Below are positions 18,621 through 28,442 of a DNA stretch of 64,000 bases, piece by piece (the stretch's first letter is position 1; every line of letters begins with the position of its first letter). This DNA comes from Streptococcus equi subsp. equi (GTDB lineage Bacteria; Bacillota; Bacilli; Lactobacillales; Streptococcaceae). Position numbers and translations under genes: made by a program. Below the pieces are notes generated by a model, which saw nothing but the letters and a program-made list of their open reading frames with translations, ran no database searches and was not told the DNA's origin. The stretch is taken from the NCBI GenBank assembly GCA_900637675.1, contig LR134389.1, positions 620,001 to 684,000 on the forward strand, read 5' to 3'.

Positions 18621-19391
18621 ATGAAAACACCAGAACAGATATTAGCCGCGACGATTACGATTGGTGAGCATAAGGTTGCAAAGCCTTTTTTGGCTAAGGC
18701 TATTTTAGGCTTTATTGGCGGTGCGATGATTAGTTTGGGCTACTTATTGTATGTTAGGATTGCAGCTAGTGGGCTGGAGACCTTTGGCGCTTTTTCTAGT
18801 ATTTTGGGTGCTTGTGCCTTTCCGATTGGGCTGATCATTATTTTGATGGCTGGCGGTGAATTGATCACAGGCAACATGATGGCGGTGTCGGCAGCCTTTT
18901 TTGCAAAAAAGATTAAGGCCAAGGACTTGATGGCCAATTGGCTGGTGATTACCCTTTTTAATATTTTGGGAGCCTTGTTCGTTGCCTTTGTTTTTGGTCA
19001 TTTTCTGGGTCTGACAGCTACTGGCAGCTTTAAAGAAGAGGTCATTGAGGTGGCCCATGCCAAGCTTGCTGCAACTCCTCTACAGGCTATTGTTTCAGGA
19101 ATTGGCTGTAACTGGTTTGTTGGCCTGGCGCTTTGGCTGTGCTATGGCGCTAGTGATGCGACAGGTAAGCTCCTTGGAACCTGGTTTCCTGTGATGACCT
19201 TTGTTGCCCTTGGTTTTCAGCATAGTGTGGCCAATGCCTTTGTTATTCCGGCGGCTATTTTTGAGGGTGGCGCCAGCTGGATCGATTTTGCGACTAATTT
19301 TGCTCTCGTTTATGTGGGCAATGTCCTTGGCGGTGCTATCTTTGTTAGTCTCTTTTATTACAAGGCTTATGATCACTCTAAGGAAGCCTGA
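18621..19391 (+). CDS. Formate/nitrite transporter family channel
   Basis: The 256-residue FNT protein has six predicted membrane helices, the GGELITGNMM segment near residue 76, and the second half-repeat signature GIGCNWFVGLALWLCYG near 158. In fermentative streptococci the likely cargo is formate made by pyruvate formate-lyase. The perfect cre site over its promoter supports control by carbon supply. It is monocistronic. Confidence 0.9.
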   Translation: MKTPEQILAATITIGEHKVAKPFLAKAILGFIGGAMISLGYLLYVRIAASGLETFGAFSSILGACAFPIGLIIILMAGGELITGNMMAVSAAFFAKKIKAKDLMANWLVITLFNILGALFVAFVFGHFLGLTATGSFKEEVIEVAHAKLAATPLQAIVSGIGCNWFVGLALWLCYGASDATGKLLGTWFPVMTFVALGFQHSVANAFVIPAAIFEGGASWIDFATNFALVYVGNVLGGAIFVSLFYYKAYDHSKEA

Positions 19392-19510
19392 TTAGTGCTG
19401 TTATATTTTTAGACTGGGAGACCTTATTCTCAGTCTTATTTTTATATTTTGTGATAAAATAGGAAACGACGTTTAAAAAGGAGGAGTTGATAAGCATCTA
19501 ATATGGCATC

Positions 19511-21555
19511 ATGGATAAAAAGAAAAAAGCAAGCATTCCTAGGCGAATTCATCTCCTTTTTTTGGTGATTGTTTTTTTGTTTGTTGCCCTGATTTTGAGA
19601 TTGGCACAAATGCAGATTTATGAGAAGGATTTTTACAAGGCAAAGCTGACAGCGTCAACCGTTTACAAAGTAAAAAGCTCTATGCCAAGGGGAACCATTT
19701 TTGACCGTAATGGGAAGGTTCTAGTTTCTAATCGTATCAAGGACGTGGTAACCTATACGAGAAGTCCCAAGGCTAGTGCTAAGGACATTAAGGCTTTGGC
19801 TCATCAGCTAGCTGCTTATATTAGCTATCCTGAGGCTAAAGTGACAGTCAGAGCCAAAAAGGATTATTATTTGGCAGATCCAGAGGCTTATGCTAAGACG
19901 GTTCAAGCCTTACCCCAAAAGGACAAGGTGGATCGCTTTGGTAATAAATTAGTCGAAGCACAGATATATCAAAATGCGGCAGCCTCTCTTAAGGAAACAG
20001 ACTTGACCTATTCAGACCAAGAGCTAAAGGTTATTGCTATTTTTAACCAAATGAATGCAGCAGCTGTTTTTAGCACTGTAAAGCTCAAAACATCAGCCTT
20101 ATCTGAGCAGGATATTGCCATCATTATGGCCAATAAGTCAAAATTACCAGGTATTTCAGTTGGGACAGACTGGGAGCGTCAGGTGGAGGAGACAAGCCTT
20201 GCTGCTATTATTGGAAGGGTCTCTAGTGAGGAAGCCGGTCTTCCAAAGGAAGAAGCAAAGGCTTATCTTAAAAAGGGCTATTCGCTTAATGATCGTGTTG
20301 GAACCTCTTATCTGGAAAAGCAATACGAGGAGGTCCTTCAAGGAAAGCATGAAATCAGAGAAATCAAAACGAGCAGATCTGGTGAGGTTATTTCAGATAA
20401 AATAGTCGAAAAGGGTCAGATGGGGCGGAACCTGAAGTTGAGCGTGCCACTTGATTTTCAACAGGGCGTTGAGCAGATCTTGAATCAGCACTTCCAGACA
20501 GAGCTCAAAAATGGTCAGGCTGCTTACTCAGAAGGGATCTATGCTGTGGCGCTTAACCCTAATACGGGAGCGATTTTAGCGATGGCAGGTCTATCACACA
20601 ATCCCAAAACCGGTGAGCTTCAAAAGGACGCTTTAGGGACTATTACTGATGTGTTTACACCTGGGTCTGTTGTCAAGGGGGCGACCTTGGCTGCCGGCTG
20701 GCAGGCTGGAGTGATTCAGGGGAATCAGGTCTTGATTGATCAGCCGATTCAATTTGGTGGCTCCCAGCCGATTAATTCTTGGTTTACCAGCGGTCAGCAC
20801 CCTATTACTGCTAGTCAGGCGCTGGAATATTCATCAAATACTTACATGGTTCAGGTTGCCTTAAGAATGATGGGGCAGGATTACGTGACTGGTATGACCT
20901 TGGCCAATACTGGTATGAAGGAAACCATGAAAAAATTGCGGGCAGCCTATGCCGAATTTGGCATGGGAGTGGCAACTGGCGTTGATTTGCCTGGCGAATC
21001 CAGTGGCTACCTCATAGATCAATATAATACTGCAAATGTTTGACAGAGGCCTTTGGTCAGTTTGATAACTATACAACCATGCAACTGGCCCAATATGTCT
21101 CAACTATTGCTAATGGCGGCAGTCGCCTTGCGCCTCACATTGTAGAAGGCATTTATCAGGATAATGACCAGTCAGGACCAGGTAAGCTAAGTAAGGCTAT
21201 TGAGACTACCTTGTTAAACAAGGTGCACTTAGCTGCTGATAGTTTAGCGATTATTCAGGACGGTTTTTATCAGGTGGTCAATAGCGGTAGTGGCTATGCT
21301 ACAGGTAGGGCTCTTGCAGGAGGTCCTGTTACCATTAGTGCTAAAACCGGTACCGCAGAAACCTATGCTAAGGATAAAAATGGTCAGGCTTTATCTACCT
21401 TTAACTTGAATGTTGTTGCCTATGGTCCGAGTGCTAGTCCTCAAATTGCTGTTGCTGTCATGTATCCTCATGCGACAGACTCTCTAGCCAAGGCACATCA
21501 ATACGTGGCTAAGGATATCATTAATTTGTACATGAAGATGTATAAAAACCAATAA
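19511..21555 (+). pseudogene. pbp2b: Penicillin-binding protein 2B (class B transpeptidase), frameshifted
   Basis: PBP2B makes septal or peripheral peptidoglycan crosslinks. It has a cytosolic tail, one TM helix (residues 13-33), the dimerisation region (MPRGTIFDRNGKVL near 57), active-site STPGSVVKG-type motif (TPGSVVKG near 388), SSN at about 440, and KTG (SAKTGTAETY) after the break. The frame shifts at TTT 21039-21041, where four Ts are needed to read NVLTEAFGQFDN. The gene is normally essential and both halves are otherwise perfect, so a sequencing error is the most likely explanation. It is followed by recR and ddl, the usual order. Confidence 0.85.
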
Positions 21556-21566
21556 AGGAGAAACGA

Positions 21567-22163
21567 GTGCTTTACCCTATACCAATCGCAAAATTAATTG
21601 AAAGCTATTCTAAATTACCAGGGATTGGTGTTAAAACAGCGACAAGATTGGCTTTTTACACCATTGGAATGTCTGATGAGGATGTGAATGATTTTGCCAA
21701 AAATTTATTAGCAGCTAAGCGAGAATTAACCTATTGCTCTATCTGTGGCAATTTGACAGATGATGATCCCTGCCATATTTGCACAGATAGCAGTCGGGAT
21801 AAAGAGATCATTTTAGTTGTTGAGGATTCCAAGGACGTTTCTGCCATGGAAAAAATTCAAGAATATCATGGCTATTACCATGTGCTGCATGGCTTGATTT
21901 CTCCCATGAATGGGGTTGGCCCAGATGACATCAATCTAAAGAGCCTAATCACGCGTTTGATGGCTGGAGAGGCAACAGAGGTCATTGTTGCAACGAATGC
22001 CACAGCAGATGGAGAGGCGACTGCGATGTACATCTCACGTCTCCTAAAGCCTGCTGGTATCAAGGTGACGCGATTGGCTAGAGGCTTGGCAGTAGGATCA
22101 GACATTGAATATGCTGATGAGGTAACCCTGCTGCGAGCGATTGAAAATCGGACAGAATTATAG
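21567..22163 (+). CDS. recR: Recombination mediator RecR
   Basis: RecR works with RecO/RecF to load RecA on gapped DNA. The 198-residue protein has the helix-hairpin-helix [14 protein letters not shown] near residue 17, a C4 zinc finger ([16 protein letters not shown], residues 57-72) and the Toprim domain ([12 protein letters not shown] near 82). It starts with GTG, supported by AAAGGAG at 21554-21560. It directly follows pbp2b. Confidence 0.96.
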   Translation: MLYPIPIAKLIESYSKLPGIGVKTATRLAFYTIGMSDEDVNDFAKNLLAAKRELTYCSICGNLTDDDPCHICTDSSRDKEIILVVEDSKDVSAMEKIQEYHGYYHVLHGLISPMNGVGPDDINLKSLITRLMAGEATEVIVATNATADGEATAMYISRLLKPAGIKVTRLARGLAVGSDIEYADEVTLLRAIENRTEL

Positions 22164-22309
22164 CTTAGCCCATTTTCAGCTCTCTGTCATTAGCCCTTAT
22201 GCCATGTGATAAGGCCATAAAGGAAGGCAGATTTTGTCAGAGTCTTTGAAAAGCAAGCTCGTTTTTGTTATAATAAGTGGTAGTCTAATTCAGATAGGGA
22301 AGGTTATCA

Positions 22310-23356
22310 ATGTCTAAACAAACCTTAATTTTATTATACGGAGGGCGTTCGGCAGAGCGTGAAGTATCAGTGCTTTCAGCTGAGAGCGTGATGAGAGCAG
22401 TTGATTACACCAAATTTTTTGTTAAAACCTATTTTATCAGCCAGACAGGTCAGTTTATCAAGACACAGGAATTCTCTAGTCGGCCGACCTTAACAGAAAG
22501 GCTGATGACCAACGACACTATTAGGCTAGAGCAGCAGATAAGGCCTAGTGATATCTACGAGGAGGGGGCTGTTGTTTTTCCAGTCTTGCATGGCCCTATG
22601 GGAGAGGACGGTTCTATTCAAGGCTTTTTAGAGGTGCTAAAAATGCCTTATGTGGGAACTAATATCCTCTCATCAAGTGTTGCAATGGATAAGATTACCA
22701 CCAAAAGGGTCCTAGAGTCAGCTGGTATCCCACAGGTTGCTTATACCGTTTATATTGAGGGGCAGGATTTAGACAGGTGTCTGGCAGAGACTGAGGCAGT
22801 CTTAAGCTACCCTGTGTTTGTTAAGCCGGCCAATATGGGCTCATCTGTTGGTATTTCTAAGGCAGAATCAGAGGAGGAGTTGCGTGCAGCTATCCTGTTG
22901 GCCTTGACGTATGACAGTCGTATCCTGATTGAGCAAGGGGTTTTGGCAAGAGAGATTGAGGTTGGACTGCTTGGTAATACCGATGTCAAATCAACCCTTC
23001 CAGGAGAGGTAGTCAAGAATGTTGACTTTTATGATTATCAGGCCAAATACATTGATAATGAGATCACAATGGCTATTCCGGCAGCTATTGACGAATCAGC
23101 TATGACAAGCATGCGTACCTACGCAGAAACAGCCTTTAAGGCTATTGGTGCTTGTGGCCTGTCGCGTTGTGATTTCTTCCTTGGTCAGGACGGTCAGATC
23201 TACCTCAATGAATTAAATACCATGCCTGGCTTTACGCAGTGGTCCATGTATCCCTTGCTCTGGGAGCATATGGGACTGAGCTATGCTGAGCTTATTGAGG
23301 AGCTAGTCAGATTAGCACAGGAAATGTTTGAAAAGCGTGAAGGGCATTTAATATAA
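22310..23356 (+). CDS. ddl: D-alanine--D-alanine ligase
   Basis: Ddl is an ATP-grasp enzyme joining two D-Ala for the peptidoglycan stem peptide. The 348-residue protein has [20 protein letters not shown] at the N-terminus, [16 protein letters not shown] near residue 98, [15 protein letters not shown] near 172, and the metal/ATP site [16 protein letters not shown] segment ([18 protein letters not shown]) near 300. It lies upstream of murF, whose product uses the D-Ala-D-Ala, but the IS1634-like element now separates the two genes. Confidence 0.97.
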   Translation: MSKQTLILLYGGRSAEREVSVLSAESVMRAVDYTKFFVKTYFISQTGQFIKTQEFSSRPTLTERLMTNDTIRLEQQIRPSDIYEEGAVVFPVLHGPMGEDGSIQGFLEVLKMPYVGTNILSSSVAMDKITTKRVLESAGIPQVAYTVYIEGQDLDRCLAETEAVLSYPVFVKPANMGSSVGISKAESEEELRAAILLALTYDSRILIEQGVLAREIEVGLLGNTDVKSTLPGEVVKNVDFYDYQAKYIDNEITMAIPAAIDESAMTSMRTYAETAFKAIGACGLSRCDFFLGQDGQIYLNELNTMPGFTQWSMYPLLWEHMGLSYAELIEELVRLAQEMFEKREGHLI

Positions 23357-23517
23357 GAGACAAAGGACGGAAGGAGATATAGCAATCCTCTGTCCTTTCG
23401 TTTGGCCTGATTGGTAGCGTTTTTTGGTCAGAAGCCTTTAAAGCCCTATCGTCTACGGTTGGCTGTGCCAGCTTTAGCCTGTCTATGAAGGATCAGCCTG
23501 TAGGCATAAAGTGAAAT

Positions 23518-23550
23518 AGAAAGAATATTCCTAATATGTTATGCTATAAT
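23518..23550 (+). repeat. 33-bp target duplication, left copy
   Basis: An exact 33-bp direct repeat of 26897-26929 abuts the left end of the IS1634-like element. It includes the murF extended -10 (TGCTATAAT, 23542-23550). Long duplications are a reported trait of the IS1634 group. Confidence 0.92.
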
Positions 23551-23578
23551 CCCGACTTTATCACTTGTTTTAGTCCAC

Positions 23579-23613
23579 ACCTTACTCAACCCCTTGGTAG
23601 AGTAAGGTTTTTT
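23579..23613 (+). terminator. Insulating terminator inside the IS1634-like left end
   Basis: ACCTTACTC (23579-23587) pairs with GAGTAAGGT (23600-23608), followed by T residues to 23613. It points into the element and would stop read-through from ddl into the transposase gene, a common self-restraint device in insertion sequences. Confidence 0.75.
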
Positions 23614-23634
23614 AATAAATTTTAACGCTTTTTC

Positions 23635-23663
23635 TTGTTGTGTATGGTTATATATGTTATAAT
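23635..23663 (+). promoter_or_regulatory. Transposase promoter of the IS1634-like element
   Basis: TTGTTG (23635-23640) and TATAAT (23658-23663) are 17 bp apart. The transposase ATG starts only 5 nt after the -10, so the transcript is expected to be leaderless; no RBS is present. Confidence 0.65.
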
Positions 23664-24757
23664 AAACTATGGCTTTTATTAAAACAACAACGAATAAAGA
23701 AGGTAGGACGCATGTCTACCTTGTAGAAGGGTATCGTAAAGATGGTAAGGTCAAACAGCGTATCCTTAAAAAATTTGGTCTCTTAGATGAGCTTGAATTG
23801 GAAGAACCAGGGATTCTTGAGCGTCTTAAGCGCGAAGCTAAAGAAGATACTTTAAATAACCCTAAGGTACTCCAGGTTTCCTATGACCTCCTTGCCCCCA
23901 TGAACCAACCGGATCAATCTTATGGTTGGATGGTTTTGGATAATCTCTTCGAATCTCTGGGGCTCACAGCCTTTTTAAAGGGTATCAAAACGAAGTCTGA
24001 GTATGACTTAGTGCAAGTGCTAAAGCTATTAGTTTTTCAGAGAATTCTCCGACCAGATAGTAAACTTGCCACCTATGCCTCTCAAGCAGACTTATTTGGC
24101 CATTGGGACATCAGCTTAAATGCCATTTATCGCTCCTTGAACAAATTGAACACCTTGAAAGATGATCTTCAACATCATCTTCACAAGGTAGTGAGTCAGA
24201 TGATCAAACGTGAAGCCAGTCTCGTTTTCTACGATGTCACCAATTATTATTTTGAGACAGATATTCCAGATAACGAGTTGGTTTCAGAAAATGGAGAGAT
24301 ACTACAAGAAGGGCTTCGAAGACGTGGTCCGAGTAAGGAACACCGTCCAAAACCCATTGTGCAATTAGGACTCTTTAGGGATACCAACGGTATTCCGATT
24401 AGCTATAAACTGTTTCGAGGTAATCAAACCGATCCTGTTACCTATCTTCCAGCGGTTGAGGAAGTCAAAAAACAATTTGGAATTGAGCGGTTAATTGTAG
24501 TCGCCGATAAGGCGATGAATAGTATGGCTAATGTTTCAGAAATGCTCAAGCAAGAAGATGGCTGGCTCTTCTCACAGAAACATCGCGGACGCCGAGGAGC
24601 TCCAAAAGATATTCAAGAACACATCCTTGATTCATCGGATTGGCAATTTAACCCAGAACTTACCTTCGCTAAGAAATCTTATATCCGTGAACGGAAGTTA
24701 GGGAATAAAAAATCTTCCCCAGTGGTGTACTGACCCCCAAAAGTTGGACACGACATA

Positions 24758-25561
24758 TTAGTGAAAGGATTTAGTTCTGTATTGCACAGGGCTAAGTCCT
24801 TTTAGCTTTGCTTTAATGCGTTTGTTGTTGTAGTAAAAAATGTAATCTGTAATAGCTTGTTCAAGCTCATTAAGGGATTGATAAGTTGTCTCAAGGCCGT
24901 AAAACATCTCAGATTTGAGAATACCAAAGAAGGACTCCATCATCCCATTATCTGGACTATTTCCCTTGCGAGACATGGATGGACGAATGCCTTTAGTCTC
25001 CAAAAAGTGATGATAAGACTGATGTTGATATTGCCAGCCTTGATCGCTGTGGAGAATCGTTCCATTGTACGAATCCGCTGGAAAAGCCTTCTCAAGCATG
25101 GTTTGTACTTGCTTCAAGTCAGGCGATCGAGACAGGGTGAAATCAATAATCTCACTGTTATAGCCGTCAAGAACAGGCGATAGATAGAGTTTCCCCTCAG
25201 GTAAGGTAAATTCCGTCACATCGGTATAGCACTTCTCGTAGGGCTTAGAACCTTCAAACTGACGTTTAATCAGATTATCAGCCTTTTTGCCAACCTCACC
25301 TTTGTAAGAAGAATACTTGCGCTTACGACGGATACGAGCTTTTAAGCCCATGACAGTCATCAAACGTTGTACTTTTTTGTGATTGACGATAAAACCACGA
25401 TTTCTTAGTTCCAGATGAATGCGACGATAGCCATAATTGCCATGATGTTCATCATAGATGCCTTGAATGAGCTCCTTTAAGTCCATGTCCTTATCTTCTT
25501 GAGCTAGTTGCTTGACTTGATAATAATAGGTTGACCGCGATAAATCAAGGATTTCAAGCAA
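24758..25561 (-). CDS. IS3-family transposase OrfB (DDE catalytic domain), copy A
   Basis: The 267-residue listed region has an HTH_21-type segment (GNYGYRRIHLELRNRGF) and an rve integrase core with the DDE triad: Asp in CYTDVTEF, Asp in LHSDQGWQYQH, Glu in NGMMESFFGILKSEM. The reading frame is open further upstream into orfA (to about 25655), and the functional product is expected to be an OrfAB fusion made by -1 frameshifting rather than a protein starting here. It is intact. Confidence 0.9.
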   Translation of the reverse strand: MLEILDLSRSTYYYQVKQLAQEDKDMDLKELIQGIYDEHHGNYGYRRIHLELRNRGFIVNHKKVQRLMTVMGLKARIRRKRKYSSYKGEVGKKADNLIKRQFEGSKPYEKCYTDVTEFTLPEGKLYLSPVLDGYNSEIIDFTLSRSPDLKQVQTMLEKAFPADSYNGTILHSDQGWQYQHQSYHHFLETKGIRPSMSRKGNSPDNGMMESFFGILKSEMFYGLETTYQSLNELEQAITDYIFYYNNKRIKAKLKGLSPVQYRTKSFH

Positions 25562-25584
25562 AGTTGCTAGAGAAAATTGACCGA

Positions 25585-26100
25585 TTAATTCTTGGATGAT
25601 TTCTGTTGCTCTTTGAGCTTTGCTTCGTCCCTCAACCGGTATTCTCTCAGCTTTTTTAGCACAGCATTCTCCGCTCTAAGGTAGTCTAATTCTTTTTGGA
25701 GTCGCTCCAACTCTGTCATTTGTTCTAAAGTCTTCTTTGGTTGACGTCCCATCTTTGGTGGCCTCCCTCTTCTTTTCTCAAGAATAGTATAGCCGTTTTT
25801 CTTGTATTGCGCTATCCACCTTGAAAGCATACTAGAATTTGGTAAAGCATAGTCTAAGGACGTCTGTTTTTGAGATTGACCATCAATCAGAACTTTATCT
25901 ATTATCTCTTGCTTCAGTTCTGGAGAATAATAACTATTCTTACCTTTTTGGACAATGGCTAACCCATACCTGTCAATCAGGCGAATCATGTATTTGAGGT
26001 CAGATTCTGCAATACTAAACTTTTCTGATAAGCATTTAATGGACTTTCCAATGTGCCGTAGCTCATAGATTTGAACCTTGTCTTCATAACTCAATGTCAT
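25585..26100 (-). CDS. IS3-family transposase OrfA (HTH), copy A
   Basis: The 171-residue protein has two helix-turn-helix regions ([22 protein letters not shown] near the N-terminus and [22 protein letters not shown] near 85) for terminal-repeat binding, and a C-terminal leucine-zipper-like coil ([21 protein letters not shown]). The codons for LKK form the slippery run A-AAA-AAG that allows the -1 shift into OrfB. The start overlaps the inner part of the terminal repeat region, with no strong RBS. Confidence 0.9.
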   Translation of the reverse strand: MTLSYEDKVQIYELRHIGKSIKCLSEKFSIAESDLKYMIRLIDRYGLAIVQKGKNSYYSPELKQEIIDKVLIDGQSQKQTSLDYALPNSSMLSRWIAQYKKNGYTILEKRRGRPPKMGRQPKKTLEQMTELERLQKELDYLRAENAVLKKLREYRLRDEAKLKEQQKSSKN

Positions 26101-26824
26101 AAAAATAGCCCCCCAATTGTTAGATTTTATGTCTAACTTTTGGGGGGCAGTTCAGTTCAAGAGAAGGTTCTCATCACTTGGTCTAAAAAATATGCCGACC
26201 GGGAGCGCATTCGTCGTGAAGGTGCTTTAGACTATGCCAGTCAGTTAACCAATGCGGAGCTTTTTCGTAGAACCAGTAAAAAGGGAGGCAAGAAATACCT
26301 AGAGCTCCAATATTTGGATAAAGAAACTGGCGAGGTTAAACCCTACTCTCCTTTGATTACGATTGATCAAGAACAGGCTGATTTTGATGCTCAGTTTGAT
26401 GGGATTAATGTGCTTGTCACGAGTGAAATAGAAATGACTGATGAGGAGATGTTAAATGCCTATAAAGAGCTAGCCAAGATTGAAGATTGTTTCCGTGTGA
26501 CGAGAACAGAACTGGAAAGTCGTCCTGTTTACGTTTGGACGGAAAAACACATTCAAGCTCACTTTCTAACCTGTTTCATTGCTTTAGTTCATCTACGCCT
26601 CCTTCAACATCAGATAGATTGGCAGATGAGTCCTGAACGTATCATTACTGCCTTAAACAGTGCCAAGGTAACACCGTTACAAGATAACTACTACAGACTT
26701 CAAGAAAGCCTTGATATGCAGGAGTTAAACAGACTGCTAGGAATTGAATGGGCGAAGGGAATCGTTAAGTTTGAAGAGCTCAAACATTACGCTAAAAATC
26801 CATATACAACACTAAAATAAATTT

Positions 26825-26870
26825 AAAGACCAGCAAAATCCCTTGGGACACAAGGGGTTAGCTGGTCTTT
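26825..26870 (+). terminator. Terminator at the right end of the IS1634-like element
   Basis: AAAGACCAGC (26825-26834) pairs with GCTGGTCTTT (26861-26870), with a second inner helix TCCCTTG/CAAGGGG. It directly follows the transposase stop. Confidence 0.8.
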
Positions 26871-26896
26871 ACTTGTTTTTAAGTGATAAAGTCGGG

Positions 26897-26929
26897 AGAA
26901 AGAATATTCCTAATATGTTATGCTATAAT
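26897..26929 (+). repeat. 33-bp target duplication, right copy, carrying the murF -10
   Basis: The exact repeat of 23518-23550. TGCTATAAT at 26921-26929 is a consensus extended -10 placed 44 nt before the murF start, so murF keeps its promoter core although everything upstream of the repeat is now IS sequence. Confidence 0.9.
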
Positions 26930-26973
26930 ATAAGCAAAGCTTTAAAAACCAGTGTTTTAAGAGGAAAAATAAG

Positions 26974-28359
26974 ATGAAATTAACATTACATGAAGTGGCA
27001 AGAGTTGTTGATGCTCAAAATAGTCTTTCTGATTTAGACGACGTTCCTCTGAATCAGATTGAATTTGACAGTAGAAACATCACAAAAGGTGATCTTTTTT
27101 TACCGCTACAGGGTGAGCGAGATGGCCATGATTTTATTGACTTAGCCTTTGAAAATGGGGCCGTAGCTACCTTTTCAGAAAGAGCAATCAGTGGCAGACC
27201 CTATATACTAGTTGAGAATTGCTTGGCTGCCTTTCAAAAATTAGCCCAGTATTATATTGATAAGCTACGTGTCGATGTCATTGCTGTAACAGGCTCAAAC
27301 GGTAAAACATCAACCAAGGATATGATTGAAGCGGTCCTGGCAAAAGCTTATAAGACCTACAAAACCCAGGGCAATTATAATAATGACATTGGCTTGCCTT
27401 ATACGGTGCTTCACATGCCAGAGGATACTGAGAAGATTGTTTTAGAGATGGGGCAGGATCATATGGGAGACATTCAGCTGCTCTCTAGAATTGCCAGACC
27501 TCATATTGCATTGCTAACCCTTATTGGTGAGGCTCACTTAGCCTACTTTGGCTCTCGCGAGAAGATTGCCGAAGGGAAAATGCAAATCGTTGATGGGATG
27601 GACTCTAACGGGATTTTAATTGCTCCTGGTGATCCTATCCTTGATCCATATTTGCCGGATAGTCAGATGGTCATTCGCTTTGGCGATCATCAAGAGCTGG
27701 TGGTTGAGGATATCAAAGAGTGCAAGGACTCCTTGACCTTTAGGACTAATGTCTTACCAAGACCGGTCACTCTTCCCTTAACTGGAAAATACAATGCAAC
27801 CAATGCTATGATAGCAGCTTATGTTGGTAAACTCTTGGCTGTGCCTGATGAGGATATTATAGAAGCTTTAGAAACCGTCAAGCTGACACGCCACCGAACC
27901 GAGTGGGTCAAGGCGGCTAATGGCGCCGACCTTTTGGCAGATGTGTACAATGCCAATCCAACTGCTATGCGGTTAATTTTGGAAACCTTTGCTGCCATTC
28001 CGGCCAACCCTAATGGCAAAAAAATAGCTGTTTTAGCTGATATGAAGGAATTAGGTGCTGACTCAGTTGCTTTGCATTCTCAGCTGATTACCAGCTTAGA
28101 TCCCAAGCGTATTGATCAATTGGTCTTTTACGGTGATGATATTCAAGCCTTGGCCAAGCTAGCTAGTCAAGATTATCCAAGTGGCAGAGTTAGCTTCTTT
28201 AAAAAGAATAATCGAGAGGATCAATACGAGGACATGTGCCAGTACCTGTTGACTATTCTTGAGCCTAATGACCAGATGCTGCTAAAGGGCAGCCACTCCA
28301 TGCTGCTAGCAAATGTGGTTGATCGCCTGACAGCTCCTCATGCTGGGAAGTCCTCCTAA
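26974..28359 (+). CDS. murF: UDP-N-acetylmuramoyl-tripeptide--D-alanyl-D-alanine ligase
   Basis: MurF adds D-Ala-D-Ala to UDP-MurNAc-tripeptide, the last cytosolic step of the peptidoglycan precursor. The 461-residue Mur ligase shows the ATP-binding VTGSNGKTSTKDMIEAVL near residue 108, EMGQDHMGDI near 158, and the C-terminal domain with DVYNANPTAMR near 325. RBS AGAGG precedes the ATG. It follows ddl functionally, but now relies on the promoter copy left after the IS insertion. Confidence 0.96.
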   Translation: MKLTLHEVARVVDAQNSLSDLDDVPLNQIEFDSRNITKGDLFLPLQGERDGHDFIDLAFENGAVATFSERAISGRPYILVENCLAAFQKLAQYYIDKLRVDVIAVTGSNGKTSTKDMIEAVLAKAYKTYKTQGNYNNDIGLPYTVLHMPEDTEKIVLEMGQDHMGDIQLLSRIARPHIALLTLIGEAHLAYFGSREKIAEGKMQIVDGMDSNGILIAPGDPILDPYLPDSQMVIRFGDHQELVVEDIKECKDSLTFRTNVLPRPVTLPLTGKYNATNAMIAAYVGKLLAVPDEDIIEALETVKLTRHRTEWVKAANGADLLADVYNANPTAMRLILETFAAIPANPNGKKIAVLADMKELGADSVALHSQLITSLDPKRIDQLVFYGDDIQALAKLASQDYPSGRVSFFKKNNREDQYEDMCQYLLTILEPNDQMLLKGSHSMLLANVVDRLTAPHAGKSS

Positions 28360-28389
28360 CACTTTTTCAGAAAAAACACATGAAACATC

Positions 28390-28418
28390 TTGTCCTCTCA
28401 TTAAGATTAAGGTATAAT
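28390..28418 (+). promoter_or_regulatory. Promoter upstream of the YwaF-like gene
   Basis: TTGTCC (28390-28395) and TATAAT (28413-28418) are 17 bp apart, 25 nt before the gene start. Confidence 0.65.
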
Positions 28419-28442
28419 GAAAAAATGTAGAAAGGGATGTTT

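Larger units (their letters stand above)
24726..26154 (-). mobile_element. IS3-family (IS150-group) insertion sequence, copy A
   Basis: A 1429-bp element with terminal inverted repeats beginning TGAACTGCCCCCCAAAAG (orfA end, at 26154) and TGTACTGACCCCCAAAAG (orfB end, at 24726). It is essentially identical to the copies at 35017 and 48609. It lies inside the IS1634-like transposase gene. A clear 3-bp target duplication is not seen here (TGG left, GTT right). Confidence 0.93.
23669..26820 (+). pseudogene. IS1634-like transposase gene, split by an IS3-family insertion
   Basis: The N-terminal part (23669-24725; MAFIKTTTNKEGRTHVYLVE, catalytic-region segments VFYDVTNYYFETD and VVADKAMNSMANV) and the C-terminal part (26155-26820; EKVLITWSKKYADRERIRRE, ELESRPVYVWTEKHIQAHF) join in one frame across the nested element, giving about 575 residues. 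The joint reads SSPVVQEKVL, so the coding sequence was intact before the second insertion. As it stands the transposase is inactive. Confidence 0.88.
23551..26896 (+). mobile_element. IS1634-like insertion sequence, interrupted by an IS3-family element
   Basis: The ends are inverted repeats CCCGACTTTATCACTT (23551-23566) and its complement (26881-26896), flanked by an exact 33-bp duplication. Removing the nested 1429-bp element leaves 1917 bp, a usual size for this family. It holds one transposase gene (now split), a terminator hairpin inside the left end and a terminator after the gene. It inserted in the murF promoter region. The family call rests on the transposase sequence and the long duplication. 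Confidence 0.88.

Noticed and set aside
23357..23517. Strong terminator after ddl
   Set aside because: AAAGGAC...GTCCTTT near 23363-23399 can pair, but the loop is long and no T tract follows, so it is not listed as a feature.
24857..25183. 108-codon ORF on the plus strand inside the IS3 element (also at 35148 and, reversed, at 49580)
   Set aside because: It is the antisense shadow of orfB, occurs identically wherever the element does, and has no RBS or family features.
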